The notes under the pieces are model-generated. The model did not search any database and was not told where the DNA came from. It worked only from the letters and a program-made list of their open reading frames with translations. From the NCBI GenBank assembly GCA_963762425.1, contig CAVXKY010000023.1, forward strand, positions 62,001 through 126,000: a DNA stretch of 64,000 nt, in the 5' to 3' direction. The translations under genes were made by a program, and so were the position numbers. Shown piece by piece: positions 36,551-44,631 of this stretch (positions within the stretch are counted from its first letter, which is position 1; each line of letters begins with the position of its first letter). This stretch comes from REEB95 sp963762425 (GTDB lineage: Bacteria; Pseudomonadota; Alphaproteobacteria; ATCC43930; CGMCC-115725).

Positions 36551-38178
36551 GAACCGCTCCCGCTACTTTCGGTTTCCGCGACTTCGGGCAACCGGATGAG
36601 AGGGAGATAGACCCGGAATGTGGATCCCTCACCCACCTTGCTTTCGACTTCGATCGTACCGCCATGGGCCTCAACGATCCCATGGCTGACGGACAATCCC
36701 AGCCCCGTCCCTATTCCGGTCTTGGTGGTGAAAAAGGGATCGAAAATCCGCCGGAAGTTTTCCTCGGGTATTCCGCATCCGGTATCGGTGACCGAGAATT
36801 CCACCATCGGCACGGCCGTGGCGCCGGATTGCGGCATTTTGGGCTGCGGTAACCGCCGCGTGCGGATGATGATGCTGCCCTCTCCATCAATCGCGTGCTG
36901 GGCGTTGACTAGCAGGTTTATGACGACCTGCTTGATCTGGTCCGGATCGACCCAGACCTGCGGCAAGGTGCGATCAAGATTCAGGGTGACGGCGATATCG
37001 CGCAAATGGGCGGGCCGTTCGACAAGACGAGCGGCATCCTCGATGATCTGGTTGAGGTCGACGAATTTCTTCTCCGGAGGCCTATTCCGGGCGAAATCGA
37101 GCAGTCTTCTGATGATGCTGGCGCACCGCTTGGTCTCCCGGATCACGAGGTCCATGTCCTTTGCGTCCTGGCTCCCCTCCTCCATCTTTTCCCGCAAGAG
37201 GATCGAGAAGGTAAGGACGCCGGTCAACGGATTGTTCAGTTCATGAGCGATGCCGGAGGCAAGCAATCCGACCGAAGCCAGCTTTTCCCCCTGTGCAGCT
37301 TCGGCCTGGGCAATGCGGAGCTGCTCGGTTCTTTTCTTGACCTTCTGCTCCAAGGTGTGTGCCCACTCGCGCAGCTCCGACTGGGAATTCCGCAGAGCCC
37401 CCGTCATGGCATTGAAGGAGCCCGCAAGCTCGCCGAACTCATCTCCGCTCCGCACCGGAATCGGCTGTTCCAGATTCCCGGAAGAAATTCTCTTCGCCCC
37501 GGATTCCAGGTCGCGCAACGGCAAGTAGACCAGACGATTGATGAAAAGGCCTACCGATAGCGAGGCGACGAATACAAATCCCAGGGAAAAGGCGGTGATC
37601 GTAATCGCATTCCTGCGGATCCTCTGATACACTCCGCCCACGGAATAGCGGATTTCAAGGACACCGAGTATCGGGGTATCTTTGGCGTGTTGATGGCAGG
37701 CGGCGTTGTAGCAGGAGGGCTCATTGCGGATCACCTCCATGCTGCCCAGCAGGCGCTGCCCCCCGGGAGCCGTAAAGGTCCATGTCCGCTTGCTCTTGGG
37801 AACTTCTTCGAGCGGCGTTTCGGTCGCGTGGCAGAGCGAACAGCCTTCGGCCTTGCGGTCCACGGTCTGTCCGATCTCGGGAGCATAGGTCGAATGCGTG
37901 ATCTTGCCTTCCTTGCTGAAAATCCTGATTCGGTCGATACCGTCTTGCTGCGCGACGTCGCGGATGATCGTATCCACATAGGTGGGCTCATTCTGAAGCA
38001 TTGCGAAACGAGTGCTTCTGGTAATGACCCCGGAAAGCTGGGTGACATAGCTGGCCACCGTGTCGAGCAGCTCGTTCCGCTGATTCCAGGCAACCAGCAC
38101 GGTAAACAGGATCACCGCCAGGGAAAGGGTGACGGTGAGATAAAGGCCCACTTTGAACTTGAGGGTTTGCCGAGCCAT
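36547..38178 (-). CDS. Histidine kinase with periplasmic c-type haem motifs
   Basis: 543 residues. TM1 is at 11-31 and TM2 at 191-212, enclosing a periplasmic sensor domain with CSLCH at 113-117 and CYNAACH (CX4CH) at 156-162. Then come HAMP (about 212-265), a coiled segment, HisKA with GIAHELNNPLTG and an HATPase with GIGTGLGLSVSHGI. Two covalently bound haems in the periplasmic domain would make this a redox or ligand sensor. The start at 38178 has AGGGAAAGC; a longer frame from 38220 exists. It is cotranslated with the sigma-54 regulator. An FNR-like box and a conserved promoter element lie 200-240 bases upstream. Confidence 0.9.
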   Translation of the reverse strand: MARQTLKFKVGLYLTVTLSLAVILFTVLVAWNQRNELLDTVASYVTQLSGVITRSTRFAMLQNEPTYVDTIIRDVAQQDGIDRIRIFSKEGKITHSTYAPEIGQTVDRKAEGCSLCHATETPLEEVPKSKRTWTFTAPGGQRLLGSMEVIRNEPSCYNAACHQHAKDTPILGVLEIRYSVGGVYQRIRRNAITITAFSLGFVFVASLSVGLFINRLVYLPLRDLESGAKRISSGNLEQPIPVRSGDEFGELAGSFNAMTGALRNSQSELREWAHTLEQKVKKRTEQLRIAQAEAAQGEKLASVGLLASGIAHELNNPLTGVLTFSILLREKMEEGSQDAKDMDLVIRETKRCASIIRRLLDFARNRPPEKKFVDLNQIIEDAARLVERPAHLRDIAVTLNLDRTLPQVWVDPDQIKQVVINLLVNAQHAIDGEGSIIIRTRRLPQPKMPQSGATAVPMVEFSVTDTGCGIPEENFRRIFDPFFTTKTGIGTGLGLSVSHGIVEAHGGTIEVESKVGEGSTFRVYLPLIRLPEVAETESSGSGS

Positions 38179-38378
38179 GCTTTCCCTATGCTGCCACAGT
38201 TCCGCGCGAAACCCCCACACACGTGAACAGCGGATAGTGTCCCAGTCTGAATCTTTCCGGTCGGCGCGCTCCCGCTATGGTCTCTCGTGCTTTGAAGATT
38301 CGCGCGCTTTCCGGCGCCGCCAAGGGCGTATCGCCTTGAATCGTCAACATCCCTGCGGATTTACCATCCGTGAAACAA

Positions 38379-38418
38379 TTTACCGCGCATCCCGTCGAGG
38401 TTGATTGATCTAAATCAA
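38379..38418 (-). promoter_or_regulatory. FNR-like box plus core promoter element, copy B
   Basis: TTGATCTAAATCAA at 38405-38418 is a perfect FNR-type palindrome. Directly adjoining it, 38379-38404 repeats the 26-bp element at 14016-14041 with two mismatches. On the minus strand the element ends in TAAATT at 38377-38382, correctly placed as -10 for a box at -41.5. Confidence 0.6.
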
Positions 38419-38765
38419 TAGCTTCGCTCGCTTCGCGAATCACGCCAGGTTCCGAGCCGTTTGCGTATCCGCGCGGTTCCACCCGACTGGAAATGACCGT
38501 TACTCCGGACACCAATAGCAACAAGCTGACGCTGCCGGTTCACAGCGAGAACGAGCTATAGTCGAGTGGAGTGTATAAGAATCCAATCACCCCCTCGATC
38601 GCCTTAAGCCCTTGAATTATATGAGCCAACATCGGCCGAGGCCGGCGAAAGTATAAGAAACATATACTTATCGGCGGCCATCGCAGGGATCATCTGCCGG
38701 TTCGGATCGACATTTTTGCGTCTAGCGTATTGAACAATATGACTGTTTTTTCTGGCCATCCGCTC

Positions 38766-38781
38766 TGGCATGCGGCTTGCA
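38766..38781 (+). promoter_or_regulatory. Sigma-54 (-24/-12) promoter
   Basis: TGGCATGCGGCTTGCA fits TGGCAC-N5-TTGCA with one mismatch and keeps the required GG-N10-GC spacing. It is 45 bases before the stand-alone receiver gene. The sigma-54 regulator encoded divergently at 35104-36550 is the likely activator. Confidence 0.7.
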
Positions 38782-38825
38782 CCTCTTGAAAGCGAGAGTA
38801 GCAAACCGGTGCCAGGGTGGCCCAC

Positions 38826-39275
38826 ATGAGCAAATCAAACAAAGTTCTGGTCGTCGACGACGACGAAGTGGTGCGCCTCAGTTATCAGAGGTCGTTGCAA
38901 GCTGCCAACTGCAACGTGGAGTCTGTCCTGAACGGTGAGGACGCGCTGCAAGCATTGGAGCGCCAATCCTTCGACGTCGTGCTGCTCGATCTTCGCATGC
39001 CCGGCATGGATGGCATGTCGGTCTTGAAAGCGATCAAGCAAGCATGGCCGGAAAGCGAGGTGCTCGTGATCACCGGCTATCCCACCGTCGAGAGCGCCAA
39101 AGAGGCGGTGCGGCTGGGAGCTTACGATTATCTCGCCAAGCCGGTCGGCCCGGCCGAGGTCATCAACGCCACCAGCGGCGCGATAACCCAGAAGAAATGG
39201 GCGCTGTGCAAGGATATCTCGAGCCCCGACGCAACGATCAATCCCCGTGGAGAGTCGAACAGACTCGCCTCTTAA
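38826..39275 (+). CDS. Stand-alone response regulator receiver
   Basis: 149 residues: one CheY-like receiver (KVLVVDDDEVVRLSY; phospho-Asp 55 in VVLLDLRMPGMDG; switch Thr in VITGYP; Lys in YLAKPV) and a short tail without an output domain. The ATG at 38826 follows AGGGTGG; a GTG at 38817 is possible. It may be a phosphate shuttle or sink for the haem-sensor kinase. It lies 25 bases upstream of a second receiver gene and behind a sigma-54 promoter. Confidence 0.85.
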   Translation: MSKSNKVLVVDDDEVVRLSYQRSLQAANCNVESVLNGEDALQALERQSFDVVLLDLRMPGMDGMSVLKAIKQAWPESEVLVITGYPTVESAKEAVRLGAYDYLAKPVGPAEVINATSGAITQKKWALCKDISSPDATINPRGESNRLAS

Positions 39276-39300
39276 CCCATCGCATGAAAAGGAGAAAGTC

Positions 39301-40075
39301 ATGAATATCGTGAGAAAAGTTCTGGTAGTGGACGACGATCCAACCATCAGCAAGAGCTTTGACCGTGTCCTTGCACGGAAAGGCTACGTGGTTACCAGTG
39401 CCGAAAACGCACAGGAGGCGCTGAACAAGGTTTCGAAAGAGAATTACGACGCCGTGTTCACCGACATCAAGATGCCGGGTGGGATGGACGGGATCGAGGT
39501 GGCGGAGCAGTTGCGGGCGAAGCGTCCGTGGACCCCGGTGGTGATCATCACCGGTTATGGCTCGGCTGAACATGAGGCGCGGGCGGCAGCGGCTGGCGTG
39601 CAGCGGATTCCTGCGCAAACCGCTTTCCCCGGAAATGATCGAGAGAAGCCTGGATGCCGCTATTGCAACGACGATGCCGCTTCCCGCGGAAATGCTTCCG
39701 CGGGTTGCCGGTGCGGCGGCGCCGGAACCGGCAGCGGTCGGCGAAGAGAGCGCGGGCACGAATATCGCCCTGCTCTTGAAGAACATCGGCATGTTCCTTG
39801 CCGCACCGTTCATGGCGCTTGCCTTCTTCATCCTGTTCCCGCTCGTCGGGTTGGCGATGCTGGCCTGGACGGGTGGGAAGGCTTGGCTCAACCGGAAGGT
39901 TGTCAGCGAAAAGCGCCCGAGCACGGGCATCGTCCTGTTCCTGAAGAATGCCGGCATGTTCTTCGTCTCGCCGTTCCTGGCGCTTGCCTACTTCACCCTG
40001 TTCCCGTTGGTTGGGCTGGTGATGTTGGCCTGGGTGGGTGGGAAGGCCTGGCGCAATCGGAAGTCTTCGGGCTGA
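39301..40075 (+). CDS. Receiver domain with duplicated C-terminal TM hairpin (one frameshift)
   Basis: Receiver at residues 6-125 (phospho-Asp 55 in AVFTDIKMPGGMDG, VIITGYG), an Ala/Pro-rich linker, then two copies of a hydrophobic unit beginning LLKNIGMFLAAPF and LFLKNAGMFFVSPF, each ending MLAW.GGKAW.NRK. One extra base near 39,600 splits the gene; corrected, SGFLRKPLSPEMIERSL follows AAAAG. Membrane attachment of a receiver without a DNA-binding domain is unusual and suggests output at the membrane, perhaps on the neighbouring cytochromes. The ribosome site is AAGGAG. Confidence 0.75.
39779..40063 (+). repeat. 120-bp imperfect duplication inside the receiver-TM gene
   Basis: 39779-39898 and 39944-40063 encode the same TM unit, offset by 165 bases. 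They are similar at DNA level throughout, so the duplication is fairly recent. Confidence 0.8.
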
Positions 40076-40088
40076 ACGGGGGCGTGTA

Positions 40089-40118
40089 ACGGGCTGGAGG
40101 CTAATACCCCCAGCCCGT
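40089..40118 (+). terminator. Terminator-like hairpin after the receiver genes
   Basis: ACGGGCTGG pairs with CCAGCCCGT (9-bp stem, 12-base loop) 14 bases past the stop codon. Only a short T-run follows. It separates the receiver operon from the nonaheme operon. Confidence 0.5.
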
Positions 40119-40211
40119 CCCATTTAAAGTCAAGAAACAGGATTGGGGCGCTAAGCCTCATAGCCATGTCTTTTCGCCGGGGGTCTCCGCCGCTTGCGCT
40201 GTTCTCATTGT

Positions 40212-40225
40212 CTGATCTACATCAA
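40212..40225 (+). promoter_or_regulatory. FNR/Anr-like box of the second nonaheme operon
   Basis: CTGATCTACATCAA matches 9 of 10 conserved positions and lies 106 bases before the GTG at 40332. Confidence 0.55.
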
Positions 40226-40331
40226 GGACGGATAAGCGGATTCGTGAAAAGGAGCAGGTGGGGGCCACAAGGTGGCTGCAATTCGTTCCCGCCGTGGCCG
40301 GCGGGAATCGGATGAAAATACGGAGACACAT

Positions 40332-41670
40332 GTGGCGAAGCTCACCTTAAGCGGCAGAACGGGACGCGGATCATTCGTGGCAGGCGCAATCGGCGGGGCG
40401 GTTGCCGCCGTCGTTCTGGCTCTTGCTGGGATGACCATGCCCGCATCCGCCGGCGCCCTTTCCGATGGCGATCAGCAATGTCTGGGCTGCCATGGATCTC
40501 CGGGGATCGAGAAGCATCTCGCAGGACGGCGAAACGCTCTCGTTGCACATACCCGGCAACACCTTTGCGCAATCGGTCCACGGCGCGATCGGGTGCACCG
40601 GCTGCCATACCGATATCAACCTGGCCAGTCATCCTCCGGCGAAGAACACCATCGACACCAAGCGCAAATTTTCCACCGCGATGGTCCAAGTCTGCCGCAA
40701 CTGTCATAGCGAGCAGTTCGGACAGTGGGAGCAAAGCGTCCACGCGGCCCTCGTTAAGGAAGGCAACTCGGTCGCCCCGCTTTGCACCAGTTGCCATTCT
40801 CCCCACGCCGTGATCAAGGGCGCGGCCGAGGATATGGACACGGTTCCCTGCAAGACCTGTCACGGCGACATCTTCACCGCGTATGCCGCGAGCGTGCATG
40901 GCGTATTACGCAGCGGCGGCCTGACGGCGGCTCCCCTTTGCTTCAATTGCCACGGCGCCCATGACGTGAGCGTTGCCTCGGCGGGAGTGGGAAGAAGAGA
41001 TGTCTGTCTCGGCTGCCATACGGAGGCGCTCGCTTCGCATTCGACCTGGCTTCCGAATGCCCAATTGCATTTCAATGCGGTGTCTTGTCCCGTCTGCCAC
41101 ACGCCGCAGGCGCAGCGGGTGGTCGATCTCACCCTCTATAACAGCGCGACGCAAAAGGAAGTTCCGGGACCGGCGGGTATACCGGAGTTCGAAAGTCTGA
41201 ACGGCTCCCCGACGGCAACGCGGACGGGCCTGGATCCGGCGACGCTTATGACGTTGCTCAAAACGCTGAATAGCCAGGACGTCGAGGGCAAGACGATCAT
41301 CAGGGGCCGATTGGAAGTGCGCACGGGACTCGAGGACCACGAGCTTACCGTCGCATCCAAAGCGATCAGCGATTGCAATGTCTGCCATCGGGAGGGAGCG
41401 GCCGCGTTCCAGAGTGTCGAGATATCCGTCGCCGGTCCCTCCGGTATGCCGATACGCTACGGCGCCAGCAAAGAGGTCTTGAGCTCGGCCTTTTCCATCG
41501 ACTCGATCGGCGGCTTCTATGCCATCGGCGGCACCAGGATCACGTTTCTGGATGTGCTTTTTGTCCTCGCTCTGCTCGGCGGTATCGCCTTGCCCCTCGG
41601 TCATCTGACCTTGAGATGGGCCTTCAAGCGATACCTGAACCGGAACCCCCGCCAGAAAAGGAAAAGGTAA
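40332..41670 (+). CDS. Nonaheme cytochrome c with C-terminal TM anchor (one frameshift)
   Basis: About 445 residues after joining two frames near 40,528, where one extra G interrupts EKHLA-DGETLSLHIPGN. An N-terminal export helix (VAGAIGGAVAAVVLALAGM) is followed by nine haem motifs: CLGCH, CTGCH, CRNCH, CTSCH, CKTCH, CFNCH, CLGCH, CPVCH, CNVCH. A C-terminal helix (FLDVLFVLALLGGIALPLGHLTL) anchors it. The cytochrome b gene starts five bases later. Composition and order match the 11.9-13.9 kb module, here as two clear genes. The GTG at 40332 has GGAG at good spacing; GTG 40272 is an alternative. It likely exchanges electrons between quinone pool and periplasm. Confidence 0.8.
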
Positions 41671-41675
41671 GCAAG

Positions 41676-42299
41676 ATGATTAGAATTTACGTTCACCCGC
41701 TCCCCGTGAGGATTTGGCATTGGGTCAATGCGGCCGCCTGCGTGATGTTGGTTCTCACCGGGATGCAGATTCGCTACGTGGGTCTCGTCAACGTGGTGTC
41801 CTTCAGGATTGCCGTTGTCGCTCACAACTGGATCGGCGTTGTTCTTATCGCCAACTTCTTCGTGTGGTTTTTCTTCTATCTTTTCTCCGACAAGATCAGG
41901 GTCTACCACCCCGAGTTGAACGCGGTGAAACAGTTTCACGCGACCGTGCGCCAACTCATCTATTACGGTTATGGCATCTTCAAAGGAGATCCCAATCCGC
42001 ATCATGTGAGCGCTTATCGCAAGTTCAATCCGCTGCAAAGCATGACCTATCAGATTATCATGCTCCTCGTGCTTCCCATTCAGTTCATCACGGGAATCCT
42101 GCTCTGGAATCTCACGCGCTTTGCGGGGATAGTGGCCTTCTTCGGCGGGGTGCGCGTCGTTGATACGGTGCACGTCCTGATCTTCATCAGTTTCGTGTTC
42201 TATATCCTGGTCCATGCCTATCTCGGAACGTTGGGCCGGACGCCGCTGGATCACTTCAAGGCGATGTTCACCGGCTATGAGGATATCGAGGAAGGATAA
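41676..42299 (+). CDS. Cytochrome b subunit (FdnI/HydC type)
   Basis: 207 residues with four to five TM helices and the family start YVHPLPVRIWHWVNAAACVMLVLTGMQIRY. Haem-ligand histidines are in WHW, VAHNWIG, VDTVHVLIF and LVHAYLG. The FKGDPNPHHVSAYRKFNPLQSMTYQI loop is typical of thiosulfate/formate/hydrogenase cytochrome b subunits. It starts five bases after the nonaheme gene and forms with it a split CbcL-like quinone:cytochrome c module. It is followed by hemG. Confidence 0.9.
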   Translation: MIRIYVHPLPVRIWHWVNAAACVMLVLTGMQIRYVGLVNVVSFRIAVVAHNWIGVVLIANFFVWFFFYLFSDKIRVYHPELNAVKQFHATVRQLIYYGYGIFKGDPNPHHVSAYRKFNPLQSMTYQIIMLLVLPIQFITGILLWNLTRFAGIVAFFGGVRVVDTVHVLIFISFVFYILVHAYLGTLGRTPLDHFKAMFTGYEDIEEG

Positions 42300-42435
42300 G
42301 GCGCCGATAGGGCGGAGCGATGGTTTGGCCCCGGCGAGCGGGATGATCGCGCCGTCAGCCTCATTGGAAGGGCATGTCCCGGCGGCGATCAACGAAGAGA
42401 CCGGTCCACTTCCGGGCGCGAACCGGATTCCGAAC

Positions 42436-42996
42436 ATGCTTTTGTTCTACGCCACGCGCGATGGTCAATCCCGGCGAATAGCTGCGCATATCGCCGCCCG
42501 ACTTGACGAGCGCGGGATCTACGCGCCTCCGCAAAACCTGGCGGACGCATTGCCGGCACCGGCGGACCTCGCCGCGGCCCCGTTGATCGTTGTGGTCGCG
42601 GCCGTTCGATATGGCCGGCATCTGCCGGAAGCGGAACGATTTTTTGCGACATACAGGGAGTTGCTCGCGCGGGTTCCGTTTGTCTTCATCTCGGTGAATC
42701 TGGCCGCCCGGAAACCGGGCAAGGACACCGCCGCGGGTAATCAATATCTTCGGAAATTGATGGCCCGGCATCGGCTGAAGCCGGCTTTGGCGGCCGCGGT
42801 CGCCGGGCGGCTCGACTACCCGCATTACCGCTGGCTCGACAGGCAGATCATCCGGTTCATCATGAAGATGACGGGAGGGCCGACCGATCCGCAAAGCTGT
42901 GTCGAATTTACCGCATGGCAGGCGGTGGATGAGATTGCTGCGCGGATTGCCGATCTACATGGCCGCGGGACTAAGTGGCTGGGGACGCAGTCTTAA
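42436..42996 (+). CDS. hemG: HemG-type protoporphyrinogen oxidase (flavodoxin-like)
   Basis: 186 residues very close in layout to E. coli HemG: LLFYATRDGQSRRIA (FMN loop), VVAAVRYGRHLPEAERF, FVFISVNLAARKPGKDT, GRLDYPHYRWLDRQIIRFIMKMTGGPTDP. It oxidises protoporphyrinogen IX and passes electrons to quinone, so haem synthesis can continue without oxygen. Its position after a nonaheme and cytochrome b pair links haem supply to the demand of the operon. The start is chosen at 42436 by homology; ATG 42343 in the same frame would add 31 residues. I see no strong ribosome site at 42436. Confidence 0.85.
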   Translation: MLLFYATRDGQSRRIAAHIAARLDERGIYAPPQNLADALPAPADLAAAPLIVVVAAVRYGRHLPEAERFFATYRELLARVPFVFISVNLAARKPGKDTAAGNQYLRKLMARHRLKPALAAAVAGRLDYPHYRWLDRQIIRFIMKMTGGPTDPQSCVEFTAWQAVDEIAARIADLHGRGTKWLGTQS

Positions 42997-43351
42997 GCGA
43001 ACCATGCTCTGACTCAAATTCCCTGCTAAACAGGGAATTAACAGGAAATTTTTTCGATTTTGGGCCCTCTGGAGCTGAATCGGCATCCATTAGCGCTGAT
43101 TCCATAAGCGTTTCTGAGCAAATTCCCTACTCAAATTAACAGGGGGTACACGGCTGCCCCCTAAACCTGACAAGGTTTGACCAAAGGGCAGAGCCGTTAG
43201 GCCCATGCCCGTAGCCGGGCGCGGTTCCGATTCGGACCGCAAAGTTGGGCGCGGTCGGGCGGTCAGGGGTGCCGGTGCCGCCAACCAATGTCCGAATTTT
43301 TAGCAGACATTGGAGATGTCCTATTCTATTTAGGACACTCGTAGAATCAAA
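42997..43351. other. Junction region with nested inverted repeats
   Basis: No gene is supported. The left part has several CAGGGAATTA / ATTCCCT motifs that can pair. The right part holds two operator-like inverted repeats at 43285-43313 and 43317-43337. Base composition changes here from the GC-rich cytochrome block to the more A/T-rich mobile region. Confidence 0.5.
43285..43337. repeat. Two adjacent perfect inverted repeats
   Basis: CCAATGTC (43285-43292) pairs with GACATTGG (43306-43313). Four bases on, TGTCCTA (43317-43323) pairs with TAGGACA (43331-43337) across seven bases, and a third TTAGGACA half-site follows near 43352. They resemble a repressor operator or recombinase site cluster. 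Confidence 0.65.
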
Positions 43352-44091
43352 TTAGGACACGCCGCCTGCCGGTTGCTCTCCGACTATCACCACAAACTCG
43401 AAATACTCCTTACCCCCTCGGTAAGTGCGAGCCACAGTTTCGCTGTAGGTCACGCACAAGCCACGCGCTTCCAGCGCCGTAGCGTATTCATCGGGTGAAA
43501 TAAACCGGAATGGATAAGGACTGTCGTAGTAGGGCGAATCTTCGCGTTTGATACCCTCAAGGGTACTGCCATCGACGAAACGTGCCGAACCAGGGTTGCA
43601 AAACGCATCCGAAGCTTTCGACGGCGTATAGGAGAAGAACCTACCCCCCCCCCCCCGCGCAATAGGCGCACAACTTCATCGAGAAATCGCATAAAGCCAT
43701 TCTCGTTGAGGCAATAGGCCGAGAACACGTCTAGCACCACGTCGAAGTGACGATCCGGATAGGGAATGGCCGTCATGTCCGCTGCTTTTACGGTGGCGGT
43801 TGTTCCCCAATGTGCCAGCATCTTCTCGCATAGGGCCACGCCTTCCGGCGATAGATCAATGCCGTGGGTGTCAAATCCTTCCCGCGCGATCATCCACAGA
43901 TTAGCGCCCGAACCGCATCCGGCCTCTAGCACACGTACCTTTTGACGCTGATCAGGGGGTAGCGGAAAATAATGCCGCCCGAAGAAGCGTAGCAATTCCT
44001 CGTTAGGGTAGAGCCGTTGCGCGGCGAAGCCCAATCGCCCATATGTTTCCTCGTACCAAGATTTGCAGACGAGATTGCTGTCCGTGCTCAT
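43352..44091 (-). CDS. Class I SAM-dependent methyltransferase with a C13 tract
   Basis: N-terminal frame: motif I VLEAGCGSGANLWMIA, acidic residue in GIDLSPEGV, motif post-I and AADMTAIPYPDRHFDVVLDVFSAYCL. The frame is lost at 13 consecutive C (43644-43656; G on the coding strand). The next frame continues GRFFSYTPSKASDAFCNPGS to EYFEFVVIVGEQPAGGVS and stops at 43352, giving about 246 residues. A tract of 11 or 14 would be in frame. Either the length was misread or the gene is switched by slipped-strand change. The substrate is unknown. It opens the mobile region. Confidence 0.75.
43644..43656. repeat. Homopolymer tract of 13 C inside the methyltransferase gene
   Basis: Thirteen C in a row, far longer than any other run seen in the window, exactly at the point where the methyltransferase frame changes. 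Confidence 0.9.
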
Positions 44092-44157
44092 TTACCGTTC
44101 GCCTTAGCGTGGCATTTGCACCTTCTGTTCTGATGATGTCATCGCGCGGCTAAAGTT

Positions 44158-44535
44158 TCAATGTGAGCTGCCTGACCCTGTTTTGGTACTCGCCCGCAGT
44201 AATTCGAGCGCCTCAATCAGCTTGTCCCTGGCGTCGAACACTTTCATGGCGACGAGCACTTGCTCCCTGCCAGCGAGGCGTAAAACAGCTTCGAGGGCCT
44301 CATCCGAGTGATGCATCAAGGCAATGAGGTGTTCGCCGCTGGGTCCACTTGAACCAGATAGCCAGTTTTTGACCGTCCGCTCGCTCGCACCGGTCCATCG
44401 CATAAGCGTTTTCACAGCCCGGTGCGTATTGCCGAGATTTTGCCGAAGCGCCAATGAGATTTCAACAGCGTAAGAACCTTTTGGAAAGAAGTTGCCCTTT
44501 TTAGGTAGAATCTTGCCCTTTTTCAGAAATGACAT
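44158..44535 (-). CDS. Small HTH-like protein
   Basis: 125 residues. The central part reads as a helix-turn-helix (TLMRWTGASERTVKNWLSGSSGPSGEHLIALMHHS), similar to phage-type regulators that choose between pathways. The N-terminus is Lys-rich with a repeated GKILPKKGNFFPKG pattern. It is divergent from the serine recombinase, about 96 bases away, so it may control it. No family can be named with confidence. Confidence 0.6.
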   Translation of the reverse strand: MSFLKKGKILPKKGNFFPKGSYAVEISLALRQNLGNTHRAVKTLMRWTGASERTVKNWLSGSSGPSGEHLIALMHHSDEALEAVLRLAGREQVLVAMKVFDARDKLIEALELLRASTKTGSGSSH

Positions 44536-44631
44536 TCGACCGCTCCACCACTACAGTTTTCAATCCCGCAGTGGAAAAGATCACGGCGTGGCTCGTTGAG
44601 TTCTAATTACCGGTGATATGACGGTGAGCCG

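Larger units (their letters stand above)
38179..38825. other. Divergent regulatory region between kinase and receiver operon
   Basis: No gene is convincing in these 647 bases; short frames lack ribosome sites and recognisable folds. They hold the FNR-like box and core element (38379-38418) serving the kinase, and a -24/-12 promoter (38766-38781) serving the receivers. The middle is comparatively A/T-rich. Confidence 0.55.

Noticed and set aside
38186..38524. A 112-codon minus-strand frame upstream of the haem-sensor kinase
   Set aside because: It runs through the FNR-like box and the conserved promoter element; no domain or ribosome site.
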